Shown: piece after piece, positions 9,155 to 17,709 of the stretch | Layout: each line of letters opens with the position of its first letter | Numbering within the stretch: the stretch's first letter is position 1 | Source of the DNA: a gamma proteobacterium HIMB55 | GTDB taxonomy: Bacteria; Pseudomonadota; Gammaproteobacteria; Pseudomonadales; Halieaceae | DNA: 64,000 nt | Direction of reading: 5' to 3' | NCBI GenBank assembly: GCA_000227505.4 | Contig: AGIF02000001.1 | Location: 1,880,035 to 1,944,034, forward strand | The notes under the pieces: model-generated | Databases searched by the model: none | Told to the model about the DNA's origin: nothing | The model's input: the letters and a program-made list of their open reading frames with translations, nothing else | Made by a program: the position numbers and the translations under genes

Positions 9155-9988
9155 GTGTATAAAGGCCGGTTCGCACCATCACCAACCGGCCCGCTCCATT
9201 TCGGCTCACTTGTTGCTGCACTCGCGAGCTACCTAGACGCTCGCGCCCATAAGGGTGTTTGGCAACTCCGGCTCGACGACATTGACCCGCCCCGACACGA
9301 CCCCGCGAGCTTTACGAGCATCCCAAATTGCCTCGAGCAACACGGCTTGTATTGGGACAACGATATGATCATGCAGAGTAAGCGGAGGGAGGCTCACGAG
9401 TCATACATCAGTGCGCTAAGCGCTGACGGTCGTGTCTTCAGATGCTTGTGCACACGCGCAACTCTCGGACACCTCGGCCAGTGTGAATCTGACTGTCAGC
9501 TCAGTCAGCACAACGAGGGCAGTCAGCGACTAGCGCTGTCTGAAGAGACCTTGAGCGGTTTTAACGATCTGGTGTTGGGAAGCCAGGCACCCGCTGACAT
9601 GCCTCAAAATTTTGTGGTGAAAAGACGAGATGGCTTACTCGCCTATCAACTCGCAACTGCGGTAGATGACATCGACGAGGGCTACACCCATATCATCAGA
9701 GGTAGCGATCTATTGGGTTCGACCTTTAGGCAGATGGCTATTCACAGCGCCCTAGGTCAAACCTCACCGAAGTACGGGCATCTACCTATTGCTACTGACC
9801 CTATGGGTAATAAGCTGAGCAAACAAACTGGAGCACCCGCGATAGATACGAAAACGCCGGTCGAAAATTTGCGGTCGGCACTTGCCTTCCTTAACCAGAC
9901 ACCTCCCCCACCATCTTGCAAAACTCCCATGGAGGTACTCACCTTTGGCGCTGAACACTGGGATTTAGCGCGCACAGGCAGTTCGTAA
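9155..9988 (+). CDS. gluQ: glutamyl-Q tRNA(Asp) synthetase
   Basis: Truncated class I synthetase paralogue that attaches glutamate to the queuosine base of tRNA-Asp rather than to a tRNA 3' end. At 277 aa it lacks the anticodon-binding domain of GltX. It starts with GRFAPSPTGPLHFGSL (HIGH-like motif), has LRLDDIDPPR, a zinc-knob cysteine set near CLCTRATLGHLGQCESDC, and a KLSKQ (KMSKS-like) loop. The start is a GTG at 9155, giving MYKGRFAPS; the gene begins 25 nt after dksA, with which it is presumably cotranscribed. Confidence 0.95.
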   Translation: MYKGRFAPSPTGPLHFGSLVAALASYLDARAHKGVWQLRLDDIDPPRHDPASFTSIPNCLEQHGLYWDNDMIMQSKRREAHESYISALSADGRVFRCLCTRATLGHLGQCESDCQLSQHNEGSQRLALSEETLSGFNDLVLGSQAPADMPQNFVVKRRDGLLAYQLATAVDDIDEGYTHIIRGSDLLGSTFRQMAIHSALGQTSPKYGHLPIATDPMGNKLSKQTGAPAIDTKTPVENLRSALAFLNQTPPPPSCKTPMEVLTFGAEHWDLARTGSS

Positions 9989-9990
9989 AT

Positions 9991-10026
9991 GTAACTTTTC
10001 GTCACGAACAATGTTACCCCAGTGAC
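9991..10026. promoter_or_regulatory. interleaved dyad half-sites upstream of cbrB
   Basis: Four 5-bp words lie in order: GTAAC (9991), GTCAC (10001), GTTAC (10013) and GTGAC (10022). GTAAC pairs with GTTAC and GTCAC with GTGAC, making two interleaved inverted repeats 55-90 bp before the cbrB start. The same words recur before the sigma-54 promoter at 11620. From memory, Pseudomonas CbrB binds TGTTAC/GTAACA-type sites, so these may be CbrB autoregulatory sites. This is inference. Confidence 0.45.
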
Positions 10027-10081
10027 ACAATCGAGTAAGTTCGTGTTAGCCTCGGCATCGTCCAAGTAATCGAGACTCGCG

Positions 10082-11467
10082 ATGCTGACAGTGCTACTTC
10101 TGGATGATGATCCAATCAGTGCGACACATACTGCTGATGACCTAACCGCCGAAGGTCTCAAAGTCATCAAAGCCTCACCTTTTTCCGCGGTGGGTGCCAT
10201 CAAGTCCGCTGAAAAAGTCGACGTCGCCATTCTCGACCCCGGCAGAAATGAAGCCGGAGCTGCTCAACTCATTCAAGATCTAGCGCCCGTGCCCGTGCTT
10301 ATTCACGCACAACATGCGTCACTACGCACTGCAGTCGACTTAATGAAAGCGGGGGCCAAAGACTACTGGGCCAAGCCCGCCTCTATTCGAGAAATGTTAC
10401 CCGCCATATCGCGATGTGCTGACAGCAAAGCTACGGTTAATGCAACACCGCAAGCCGTTGAGGCGTTTGTCGGAAAATCAAAAGGGATGCGCGCGCTAAT
10501 GAGTATGGCCAACAAGGCTGCACTAGCAAGCTCCACCGTCCTGATTATCGGTGAAACAGGAACGGGTAAAGAACTTGTCGCACGTCATATCCACCAGTCG
10601 AGTAAACGAACAAACAAACCACTGATCTCGGTCAACTGTGCGGCCATCCCAGAAACACTGATCGAGTCAGAACTTTTTGGTTACGAGAAAGGTGCTTTTA
10701 CGGGCGCAAATTCGCAACGTGTGGGCCTCATAGAAGCCGCAGATGGTGGCACCCTCTTCCTAGACGAAATAGGCGAGTTGCCAGCTTCCGCTCAAGCGCG
10801 TCTCTTACGATTTATCCAAGAGGGCGAGATTCGTCGCATTGGATCGGTAGAGAGTTCGAGCGTAAACGTCCGTCTCATTTGTGCAACGCACCGAAACTTG
10901 CTCGAGCTGGAGAACACCGACGCGTTTCGCCGAGATCTATTCCATCGAATCAACGTGCTTCGCCTCGAATTGCCACCATTACGTGAGCGAGGCGACGACA
11001 TCCAAGGGTTGACCAATTGGCTGATAAAGCGCGTCTCGTCGCGGCTTGAGTGCGAGGAAAAGCCTTTATCTGAAGAAGCAAGGAATGCATTAGTCGCCCA
11101 TGATTGGCCAGGTAATGTACGAGAGCTGGAGCATACAATCGAGCGAGCACTCGTCATGTCTGAAGGCAGAGAGCTCTCCGTGGATGACCTGAGCTTACCG
11201 ATCAAGAGCATCAAACAGTCAGCACTCAACGCGACACTGCTTCAACCTCTCGCAAACGCAACACCCGATATTGCGAGTCAATCGCCTATCGATGCGGGCA
11301 GCGAGGAACTATCACTCGAAGATTACTTCCAACGCTTCGTGTTAGAGAATCAGGATGCTATGAATGAGACTGAACTGGCTCAGAAGTTAGGGATCAGCCG
11401 AAAGTGCTTATGGGAAAGACGCCAGCGATTCGATCTGCCTCGGAAGCGAAAAAGAGGCGCGGCATAG
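10082..11467 (+). CDS. cbrB: CbrB-type sigma-54-dependent response regulator
   Basis: NtrC-family activator of 461 aa. The N-terminal receiver domain has acidic pocket D8-D9-D10, phosphoacceptor D52 and K98. The AAA+ domain carries Walker A GETGTGKE (157-164) and the sigma-54 contact loop GAFTGA (204-209). A Fis-type HTH lies at the C terminus. The last 55 residues (EDYFQRFVLENQD, then ETELAQKLGISRKCLWERRQR) closely resemble CbrB of Pseudomonas, and the position between gluQ and pcnB is the cbrAB position. CbrB there controls carbon/nitrogen balance via sRNA CrcZ. The cognate sensor kinase CbrA is absent: only 93 bp separate gluQ from this gene. Confidence 0.85.
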   Translation: MLTVLLLDDDPISATHTADDLTAEGLKVIKASPFSAVGAIKSAEKVDVAILDPGRNEAGAAQLIQDLAPVPVLIHAQHASLRTAVDLMKAGAKDYWAKPASIREMLPAISRCADSKATVNATPQAVEAFVGKSKGMRALMSMANKAALASSTVLIIGETGTGKELVARHIHQSSKRTNKPLISVNCAAIPETLIESELFGYEKGAFTGANSQRVGLIEAADGGTLFLDEIGELPASAQARLLRFIQEGEIRRIGSVESSSVNVRLICATHRNLLELENTDAFRRDLFHRINVLRLELPPLRERGDDIQGLTNWLIKRVSSRLECEEKPLSEEARNALVAHDWPGNVRELEHTIERALVMSEGRELSVDDLSLPIKSIKQSALNATLLQPLANATPDIASQSPIDAGSEELSLEDYFQRFVLENQDAMNETELAQKLGISRKCLWERRQRFDLPRKRKRGAA

Positions 11468-11517
11468 CCCAACTAGTCACAATTCTCAAACACACCTCGA
11501 GGAAAGTGTGCTCATAA

Positions 11518-11556
11518 GTAACGTTTTTAAGTTTAGTTACGTAACACTTTTGTCAC
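11518..11556. promoter_or_regulatory. putative CbrB enhancer (UAS) upstream of the sigma-54 promoter
   Basis: Half-sites GTAAC (11518), GTTAC and GTAAC abutting as a perfect 10-bp palindrome (11536-11545), and GTCAC (11552) sit about 65-100 bp before the -24 element at 11620, a normal enhancer distance for an NtrC-family activator. They use the same words as the block before cbrB. Confidence 0.5.
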
Positions 11557-11619
11557 AAATCAGCGTCTCGGACCACCCATAAAATAGCAAGTGATTGTTT
11601 TTATTATATTTTTATTCAC

Positions 11620-11634
11620 TGGCACAGCAAATGC
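11620..11634 (+). promoter_or_regulatory. sigma-54 promoter
   Basis: TGGCAC-AGCAA-ATGC matches the -24/-12 consensus TGGCAC-N5-TTGC at 9 of 10 fixed positions, with the invariant GG and GC dinucleotides 10 nt apart. Transcription would start near 11646, between cbrB and pcnB. The neighbouring gene encodes a sigma-54 activator, which makes the match meaningful. Confidence 0.8.
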
Positions 11635-11645
11635 AACAAATGGGG

Positions 11646-11738
11646 CAGAGCCAAAATAAAAATAAGCGGCCGAATAAAAATAATATGTGTCACTACGGAC
11701 CTGGGCGGGGAAGGCAACTTCCCCCAGTTTCTTTATTT
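11646..11738 (+). ncRNA. putative CrcZ-like small RNA
   Basis: No convincing gene lies between cbrB and pcnB (327 bp). The interval holds enhancer-like half-sites, a strong sigma-54 promoter, then an expected transcript of about 90 nt ending in a GC hairpin with a U-rich tail (11701-11738). The transcript contains two nearly identical A-rich tracts, AAAATAAAAATAA (about 11653) and AATAAAAATAA (about 11673), fitting the AANAANAA motif through which Pseudomonas CrcZ titrates Hfq/Crc. Position, promoter type and motif all agree with CrcZ, but this RNA would be much shorter than the roughly 400-nt Pseudomonas one. The transcription start and RNA ends are inferred. Confidence 0.6.
11701..11738 (+). 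terminator. rho-independent terminator of the CrcZ-like RNA
   Basis: Stem GGGGAAG/CTTCCCC closed by a GCAA tetraloop, extended by CTG/CAG with a 3-nt bulge on the 5' side, followed by TTTCTTTATTT. It ends 57 nt before the pcnB start, separating the RNA from pcnB, although read-through into pcnB is possible. Confidence 0.6.
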
Positions 11739-11794
11739 CCCTCGCAATAACATCACTTGGTAAACTGCGTGCTCCTATTTTCAGGTAAAGCACG

Positions 11795-13054
11795 TTGAAC
11801 GAAATCGATGCTCAAAGTCTGGTAGACGCCTCAGCACTATCAAAGTCTGCCGTTGCCGTTGTCACTCGTCTGCGCGAGAACAATTACAGCGCCTTCATCG
11901 TCGGTGGCGCCGTCAGAGATCTTCTACTGGGCAAGCGACCCAAGGATTTTGATGTTGCTACAGACGCGACACCAGAACAAATCGTAGCCCTCTTTAGAGG
12001 CGCTCGGATCATTGGCCGACGCTTCCAGATTGTTCATGTCCGGATGGGCCGTGAAATTATCGAAGTCACTACGTTCCGAGGCCATCACGAAGGCGATAGT
12101 TCGAAGGTCGCTGCAAAGAGCAATAAAGGGCTACTGATACGTGACAATGTCTACGGCACGCTGGATCAAGACGCTGCTCGGCGTGACCTCACCATTAATG
12201 CGCTTTATTTAGATCCCGTAAACAATCTGATCTATGACGATCTCGATGGACTCGCAGATATCCAGCGGCGCACGATTCGCATCATCGGCGACCCGGCTGC
12301 TCGCTACCGAGAAGATCCCGTACGCATGCTGCGAGTAGCGAGGTTCGCTGCCAAACTCGGGTTCAACATCGATGCATCAACTCAAGGGGCGATCGCTGAA
12401 TGCCGGCATCTGCTGGCAGACATTCCATCAGCGCGACTTTTTGACGAGGCCATCAAACTATTTATGTCGGGCCACGCCACATCGACCCTCGAGCAACTGA
12501 TACGACATGACTTGCTCGAGACACTTTTTCCCGAGGCTGTGAACGCGCTGCATCTTAAAGGTGCACATGAGCTAATTTCTCAAGCCATGAAAAATACGGA
12601 TGGCCGAATCGCCAGAGGGAAACCTGTGACGCCTGCATTCCTCTTTGCCGCCTTACTTTGGCCGGCAGTTGCACTGCGCAGTGACGAAATTGTTCGCGCA
12701 GGTAACACCGAGGGCTCCCCTGTTAACTCAGCAGGACAGCAAATTCTCATGAACTCGTTGCAGCGTGTTGCCATACCGAAGCGTTTCTCAATTCCTATGA
12801 GAGAAATTTGGGATCTTCAACCACGACTGGATAAATGCTCGTCAAAACGGGCCAAATCGATTCTTGCCTTGCGCCGTTTTCGAGCGTCCTTTGATCTGCT
12901 GTTACTTCGTGCCGAGCACGACAATGCACTCAATAGCGTGGTGAAATTTTGGGAGGAACAGCAGCAGCTGTTCCCCGATCTTGTGGGCAGTCAGCCAGCA
13001 CCTGAGATACCCAAAAAGCGCCGGCGGCCCCGTCGACGCAAGCCTGCATCATGA
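11795..13054 (+). CDS. pcnB: poly(A) polymerase I
   Basis: Adds 3' poly(A) tails to RNA, marking it for decay. It belongs to the class II nucleotidyltransferases: the GGAVRDLLLG motif is followed by KRPKDFDVAT with the catalytic DxD, then TRRDLTINALYLD-like and REDPVRMLR signatures. The C terminus is a basic KKRRRPRRRK tail, typical of PcnB and absent from CCA-adding enzymes. It is 419 aa. The start is a TTG at 11795 preceded by AGG. The 3' end overlaps folK by 4 nt (ATGA). Confidence 0.93.
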   Translation: MNEIDAQSLVDASALSKSAVAVVTRLRENNYSAFIVGGAVRDLLLGKRPKDFDVATDATPEQIVALFRGARIIGRRFQIVHVRMGREIIEVTTFRGHHEGDSSKVAAKSNKGLLIRDNVYGTLDQDAARRDLTINALYLDPVNNLIYDDLDGLADIQRRTIRIIGDPAARYREDPVRMLRVARFAAKLGFNIDASTQGAIAECRHLLADIPSARLFDEAIKLFMSGHATSTLEQLIRHDLLETLFPEAVNALHLKGAHELISQAMKNTDGRIARGKPVTPAFLFAALLWPAVALRSDEIVRAGNTEGSPVNSAGQQILMNSLQRVAIPKRFSIPMREIWDLQPRLDKCSSKRAKSILALRRFRASFDLLLLRAEHDNALNSVVKFWEEQQQLFPDLVGSQPAPEIPKKRRRPRRRKPAS

Positions 13055-13548
13055 CATTAGCAGTCATTGCACTCGGTGCGAATATCGACGATCCAGTGGC
13101 CCAACTGAAAGAAGCTTACAAGCGCTTAAAAAAGCTTCCTAATCTAACCGCTGTCGAAGCGTCTCCCATTTATCAATCACCCCCCATGGGCCCACAAGAT
13201 CAACCGCCCTACTACAACGCGGTTATCTCTGGGCAATTTACGGGCGAGCCCCTCGCATTGCTTGTAGCTCTGCAAGACATCGAAAACTCTATGGGGCGCG
13301 TAAAAAGACGGCACTGGGGCGAGCGATGTATCGATCTCGATATTATTCAACTGGGCGAGAACGAAACGAAATTACCCAATCTGACTATTCCTCACCCAGG
13401 AATAAAAGACCGGTTATTCGTTGTTCAACCCATGATCGACATACTCGGCACAGACCACAAGGTGCCGGGACTTCTCGAACTTGGTACCCTTCGCCAAGCG
13501 CTCAGTGCAGAGACGCTAACACTATGCGAGAACGCCGTTCTTGGTTGA
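13051..13548 (+). CDS. folK: HPPK, 2-amino-4-hydroxy-6-hydroxymethyl-dihydropteridine diphosphokinase
   Basis: Transfers pyrophosphate to the pterin precursor in folate synthesis. Family features visible in the 165 aa are the N-terminal IALGANI, the YQSPPMGPQDQPPYYNAV loop, the ATP/Mg site WGERCIDLDII and PHPGIKDRLFVVQPM. It overlaps pcnB and is the second gene of the pcnB-folK-dNK-panB-panC series. The pathway partner folP is in the same window at 57.6 kb. Confidence 0.95.
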   Translation: MTLAVIALGANIDDPVAQLKEAYKRLKKLPNLTAVEASPIYQSPPMGPQDQPPYYNAVISGQFTGEPLALLVALQDIENSMGRVKRRHWGERCIDLDIIQLGENETKLPNLTIPHPGIKDRLFVVQPMIDILGTDHKVPGLLELGTLRQALSAETLTLCENAVLG

Positions 13549-13569
13549 GTAAATACGGGCGGAGGTAAA

Positions 13570-14250
13570 GTGACAGAAACAACAACAGCGCCTGTCGATC
13601 TGCAAGGCCGAACGCCTCAGCCTTACATCGCTGTAGAGGGTCCTATTGGGGTCGGTAAAACCACTCTAGCCAAGCGCCTGGCAGAGCTCTTTGATTATCA
13701 GCTGCTACTCGAGGATGCCCACGAGAACCCCTTCCTAAACAAGTTCTATGAAAATCGCCGCCAGAATGCCCTGGCAACTCAACTCTTCTTTTTGTTTCAG
13801 CGCGTTCAAAAAATGGACGATCTGAAACAACAGGATATGTTTAAGCCACTGCGTATCGCGGATTTCCTGATCGATAAAGATCCTATTTTCGCGCAAGTAA
13901 ACCTAGACCCTGACGAATTCGAGCTTTACCAGAAGGTCTACAGCCAAATGACGGTAGATGCTCCCACCCCCGATTTAGTGATCTATCTGCAAGCCTCCGT
14001 TGATCGACTTTTAGAGAGAATCGATCGACGAGGGATCGCTGCAGAACGAACAATCAGCCGCCAGTACCTCGAAGAGCTAAATGAGGTGTACAGCGAGTTT
14101 TTTCTTTACTACGATGCCGCGCCATTACTCATTGTGAATGCCAATCAGCTGGATTTAGTTAATCGACAAGAGGACTTTGCCCAGCTAGTGGATTATGCTC
14201 TCGACATCAAAGCTGGGCGGCATTATTACAACCCAACATCCATAGACTAA
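13570..14250 (+). CDS. deoxynucleoside kinase family protein
   Basis: A 226-aa P-loop kinase of the dNK/dGK family (deoxyadenosine/deoxyguanosine kinase-like). Visible are Walker A GPIGVGKTTLAKRL, the substrate-binding ENPFLNKFYENRRQNALATQ stretch, the DRS-like region ADFLIDKD, LQASVDRLLERIDRRG (the LID arginines) and a C-terminal HYYNP. The start is GTG at 13570 with a strong GGAGG. It sits between folK and panB, an arrangement found in several gammaproteobacteria. The exact nucleoside preference cannot be told from sequence. Confidence 0.85.
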   Translation: MTETTTAPVDLQGRTPQPYIAVEGPIGVGKTTLAKRLAELFDYQLLLEDAHENPFLNKFYENRRQNALATQLFFLFQRVQKMDDLKQQDMFKPLRIADFLIDKDPIFAQVNLDPDEFELYQKVYSQMTVDAPTPDLVIYLQASVDRLLERIDRRGIAAERTISRQYLEELNEVYSEFFLYYDAAPLLIVNANQLDLVNRQEDFAQLVDYALDIKAGRHYYNPTSID

Positions 14251-14286
14251 CGTAAGTACGAGAAGCACCAGGGAGCTCCTGTATCG

Positions 14287-15081
14287 ATGTCTGACCGAAT
14301 TACCACCAGCAAGCTAGAAGCCATGAAAACGGCGGGTGAAAAGTTTGTGATGGTGACAGCCTACGACGCCACGTTTGCGCGCCTCGTAAGTGATGCAGGC
14401 GCAGAGTGTATTCTTGTCGGCGACTCGCTCGGCATGGTATTGCAGGGTCACGACACAACCGTCCCCGTGTCCCTCGAGGCGATGGTCTATCACACTGAAT
14501 GTGTCGCGCGCGCTCGTCCGCGCTCAATGATCGTCTCAGATCTGCCATTTATGACCTATTCATCGCCCGATGTAGCACTTGCTGCCAGTATGGAGCTGAT
14601 GCAAAAAGGCGCTCAGATGGTAAAGCTTGAAGGTGGCACATGGCTGAGTGAGACCATTCACCAACTGGTACAACGCGGTATCCCTGTTTGTGCACACCTT
14701 GGTTTAACACCTCAGTCGGTCAACGTCTTTGGCGGCTATCGCGTCATGGGGCGAACACCTAAAGAGGCCAAATCGATACTTGCAGATGCAGTAGAAATCC
14801 AGGATGCGGGGGCTAGCATTCTACTGCTCGAATGCGTACCGGAAGAACTCGCTGCAGACATCTCATCAAAGCTCGATATCCCCGTTATCGGTATCGGCGC
14901 AGGCGCAGGAACCGACGCACAAGTCCTCGTTTTGCATGACTTACTTGGACTCACAGAGAAGCCTGCAAAATTCGTCCAGAACTTCATGACAGAAGCCGAC
15001 ACCGTTCAAGACGCCATAGCGGGCTTTGTTAACGCGGTTAAGGTCGGAACCTACCCGCAGTCAGAGCACACTTACCGCTAG
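14287..15081 (+). CDS. panB: ketopantoate hydroxymethyltransferase
   Basis: Transfers a hydroxymethyl group from 5,10-methylene-THF to 2-ketoisovalerate in pantothenate synthesis. Clear signatures are MVTAYDATFARLVSDAG, LVGDSLGMVLQGHDTTVPV (metal and substrate binding), MVKLEGG, HLGLTPQSVN and IGIGAGAGTDAQVLVLHDLLG. It is 264 aa, full length. AGGGAGCTCCTGTATCG precedes the ATG. panC starts on the base after its stop codon. Confidence 0.97.
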   Translation: MSDRITTSKLEAMKTAGEKFVMVTAYDATFARLVSDAGAECILVGDSLGMVLQGHDTTVPVSLEAMVYHTECVARARPRSMIVSDLPFMTYSSPDVALAASMELMQKGAQMVKLEGGTWLSETIHQLVQRGIPVCAHLGLTPQSVNVFGGYRVMGRTPKEAKSILADAVEIQDAGASILLLECVPEELAADISSKLDIPVIGIGAGAGTDAQVLVLHDLLGLTEKPAKFVQNFMTEADTVQDAIAGFVNAVKVGTYPQSEHTYR

Positions 15082-15930
15082 ATGGAAATTCTCGACAGCA
15101 TCGAGGCGATGCGGGCGTGGCGCAAGTCAATTCCGAAAGACGCCCGAGTGGGTTTCGCGCCGACCATGGGCAATCTACACGCTGGGCATATTTCACTGGT
15201 TAAGCAAGCATCAATCGACAGCGATGTTGTTGTTGCCTCCATTTTTGTTAACCCCATGCAGTTCGGTGCAAACGAGGACCTCGACGCCTACCCACGAACT
15301 ATGGCGGCTGACCTGGAGAAGCTTAAAGCGGCAGGCACTACAGCGGTATTTACCCCAACGATAGACGACATCTACCCAGGGGGCGTCGATAACCACACGG
15401 CGGTCGAGGTCCCTGGGCTCACTGATGTTCTGTGCGGCGCATCACGAGAAGGACACTTCAAGGGTGTGACAACGGTGGTCAATAAACTTTTTGGAGCAGT
15501 ACGTCCGGATGTCGCTGTATTTGGCGCAAAGGATCTCCAGCAAGTTCTCGTTATTAAGAAAATGGTTCGCGATCTACTGATACCGACAGACATCGTAACT
15601 GTGCCTACAATGCGAGAAACGGATGGGCTCGCGATGAGCTCTAGAAACGGCTACTTAACGCCGGCTGAACGTCAACTTGCACCGCACTTCTCGCAGGCCT
15701 TGGCTGATTGTGCTGAGGCAATCGCAAACGATAGCAACGCCGTTACGGCATCGCTTAGCACGGCATATGATGCCCTAACTGCTCATGGGTTTAAGATTGA
15801 TTACCTCGAGGCCCGAAAGACGTTTGATCTCTCAGTAGCGACGAGCGTCGACGAAGAGATCGCTTTATTTGGCGCCGTTTATCTGGGTAAGACGCGGCTC
15901 ATTGATAACCGCGTGATATCCCCATCCTAA
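15082..15930 (+). CDS. panC: pantothenate synthetase (pantoate-beta-alanine ligase)
   Basis: ATP-dependent condensation of pantoate with beta-alanine, the last step of pantothenate synthesis. Motifs in order: GFAPTMGNLHAGHISLV (HIGH-like), ASIFVNPMQFG, LCGASREGHFKGVTTVV, KDLQQVLVIKKMV and AMSSRNGYLTPAER (KMSKS-like). It is 282 aa. It begins immediately after panB with no gap, so it is probably translated by coupling. panD is not next to it. Confidence 0.97.
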   Translation: MEILDSIEAMRAWRKSIPKDARVGFAPTMGNLHAGHISLVKQASIDSDVVVASIFVNPMQFGANEDLDAYPRTMAADLEKLKAAGTTAVFTPTIDDIYPGGVDNHTAVEVPGLTDVLCGASREGHFKGVTTVVNKLFGAVRPDVAVFGAKDLQQVLVIKKMVRDLLIPTDIVTVPTMRETDGLAMSSRNGYLTPAERQLAPHFSQALADCAEAIANDSNAVTASLSTAYDALTAHGFKIDYLEARKTFDLSVATSVDEEIALFGAVYLGKTRLIDNRVISPS

Positions 15931-15987
15931 CAGCCCCCCCTGTAGAGCCTTAACCAAGAGCCTATTCAAGCTACAGTCGATATAGCC

Positions 15988-17709
15988 TTATTTGCCATCG
16001 CCCGGCTCATGAAGAAAGTCGAGTAACTCCTGAACTTCACTCGGTGGTGATTTAGTCACACGACTAACGATGAAGGCCACCGTGAAATTAACAGCCGCAC
16101 CAACCACGCCAAAGGCGTTTGGCTCGATTCCGAAGAACCAATTTGGCGACATATCACCCAAGAAGCTGGTGCCGGGGATAAACATAATGCCCTTATGCTG
16201 GAAGACGTAAAGCAGGGTTACAGAAATACCTGCCAACATGCCCGCTACCGCGCCCTCGCGACTTATGCCACGAGCGAAAATACCCATAAGCAACGCAGGG
16301 AACAGTGAGGAAGCGGCAAGCCCGAAGGCCAATGCGACCGTCCCTGCAGCAAAGCCAGGCGGATTGAGCCCAAGGTATCCAGCCCCAAGAACGGCTACCG
16401 CCATCGCGATGCGGGAGGCACGGAGCTCAGCACGCTCAGAAATGGACGGCATATAAGTGCTCTTGAGTAGGTCATGCGAGATGGCACTCGAGATAGCTAA
16501 TAGAAGCCCGGCGGCCGTAGATAGAGCCGCCGCTAAGCCACCAGCAGCGACTAGGGCGATCACCCAATTGGGCAGCTGTGCGATTTCAGGGTTCGCTAGA
16601 ACCAAAATATCGTTATCGAGCTTAGTCAATTCGTTCGTCGCAGGATCAGCTGTGTACTCGATACGACCATCGCCATTGAGATCCTCGACCTCCAATAACC
16701 CCGTTTGCTCCCAGTTTTCAAACCAGGCGGGCTTGTCCTCAATAAAGAGCGCCTGACCATCTGATGCCTGCATGGTGTCAACGATATTTAACCTAGCCAT
16801 TGCCGCGATGGCGGGTGCAGTGGTGTAAAGAATGGCGATAAATACCAGCGCCCAACCAGCAGACCGACGAGCGGCTGCCACACTTGGGACAGTAAAAAAT
16901 CGAATAATGACATGGGGCAGCCCGGCCGTTCCGATCATGAGTGAGGCGGTAAACGCCACCATGTTCAAGGTGCTGCCGCGAAGCGTTGTCGTGTACTCCT
17001 GAAAGCCCAAATCAACCAGAATCAAATCGAGCTTATCCAACAGATACATATCGCTACCGGCGAGCGTCGACCCCAACCCTAACTGCGGCAGTGGGTTTCC
17101 TGTTAGCTGTAGACTGATGAAAATCGCAGGAATGGTATAGGCCGTAATTAGCACCACATATTGTGCAATTTGCGTGTAGGTAATGCCCTTCATTCCACCC
17201 AAGACGGCGTAGAAGAATACGATCAGCATGCCGATACCCAGACCCGTTTCGTAGTCCGTTTCGAGGAACCGTGAGAATGCGACGCCGACGCCTTTCATTT
17301 GACCGATGACATAGGTCACCGAACAAAGAATCAGGCAGATGACAGCAACCACCCGAGCAGTGTCTGAGTAATAGCGCTCCCCGATAAAGTCAGGGACTGT
17401 GTACTTTCCATATTTACGTAGGTAAGGCGCTATCAACAGCGCAAGTAATACATAACCGCCGGTCCAGCCCATGAGGAACACAGAGCCACCGTAGCCGTTG
17501 TACGACAATGCGATCAGACCCGCCATGGAAATGAAGGAGGCCGCGGACATCCAGTCAGCCGCGGTCGCCATACCGTTTGCGATGGGATGCACACCGCCGT
17601 CTGCTACGTAGAAATCTTTGGTTGAAGAGGCGCGGGTTGCTATCGCAATACCGATATACAGTGCGAACGTAAAGCCAACGACGAGGTAGGTTAATACAGT
17701 AAGGCTCAT
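15988..17709 (-). CDS. solute:sodium symporter large subunit (SSS family)
   Basis: A 573-aa membrane protein with about 13 predicted TM segments, SSS family (VC_2705-like group, often annotated as acetate permease ActP). It opens with a TM, then ASSTKDFYVADGGVHP and ANGMATAADWMSAASFISMAG, typical of the group. A hydrophilic loop near residue 320-355 contains a short Asp-rich stretch (DLNGDGRIEYTADP) resembling an EF-hand loop. Its ATG overlaps the stop of the small subunit gene. Divergence from acs suggests acetate or a short carboxylate as substrate; this is inferred from context. Confidence 0.85.
   Translation of the reverse strand: MSLTVLTYLVVGFTFALYIGIAIATRASSTKDFYVADGGVHPIANGMATAADWMSAASFISMAGLIALSYNGYGGSVFLMGWTGGYVLLALLIAPYLRKYGKYTVPDFIGERYYSDTARVVAVICLILCSVTYVIGQMKGVGVAFSRFLETDYETGLGIGMLIVFFYAVLGGMKGITYTQIAQYVVLITAYTIPAIFISLQLTGNPLPQLGLGSTLAGSDMYLLDKLDLILVDLGFQEYTTTLRGSTLNMVAFTASLMIGTAGLPHVIIRFFTVPSVAAARRSAGWALVFIAILYTTAPAIAAMARLNIVDTMQASDGQALFIEDKPAWFENWEQTGLLEVEDLNGDGRIEYTADPATNELTKLDNDILVLANPEIAQLPNWVIALVAAGGLAAALSTAAGLLLAISSAISHDLLKSTYMPSISERAELRASRIAMAVAVLGAGYLGLNPPGFAAGTVALAFGLAASSLFPALLMGIFARGISREGAVAGMLAGISVTLLYVFQHKGIMFIPGTSFLGDMSPNWFFGIEPNAFGVVGAAVNFTVAFIVSRVTKSPPSEVQELLDFLHEPGDGK

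Noticed and set aside
11560-11793. 77-codon minus-strand frame between cbrB and pcnB
   Set aside because: It has no family resemblance or ribosome site, is rich in Tyr/Phe from AT-rich codons, and lies antisense to the interval better explained by the sigma-54 promoter and sRNA.
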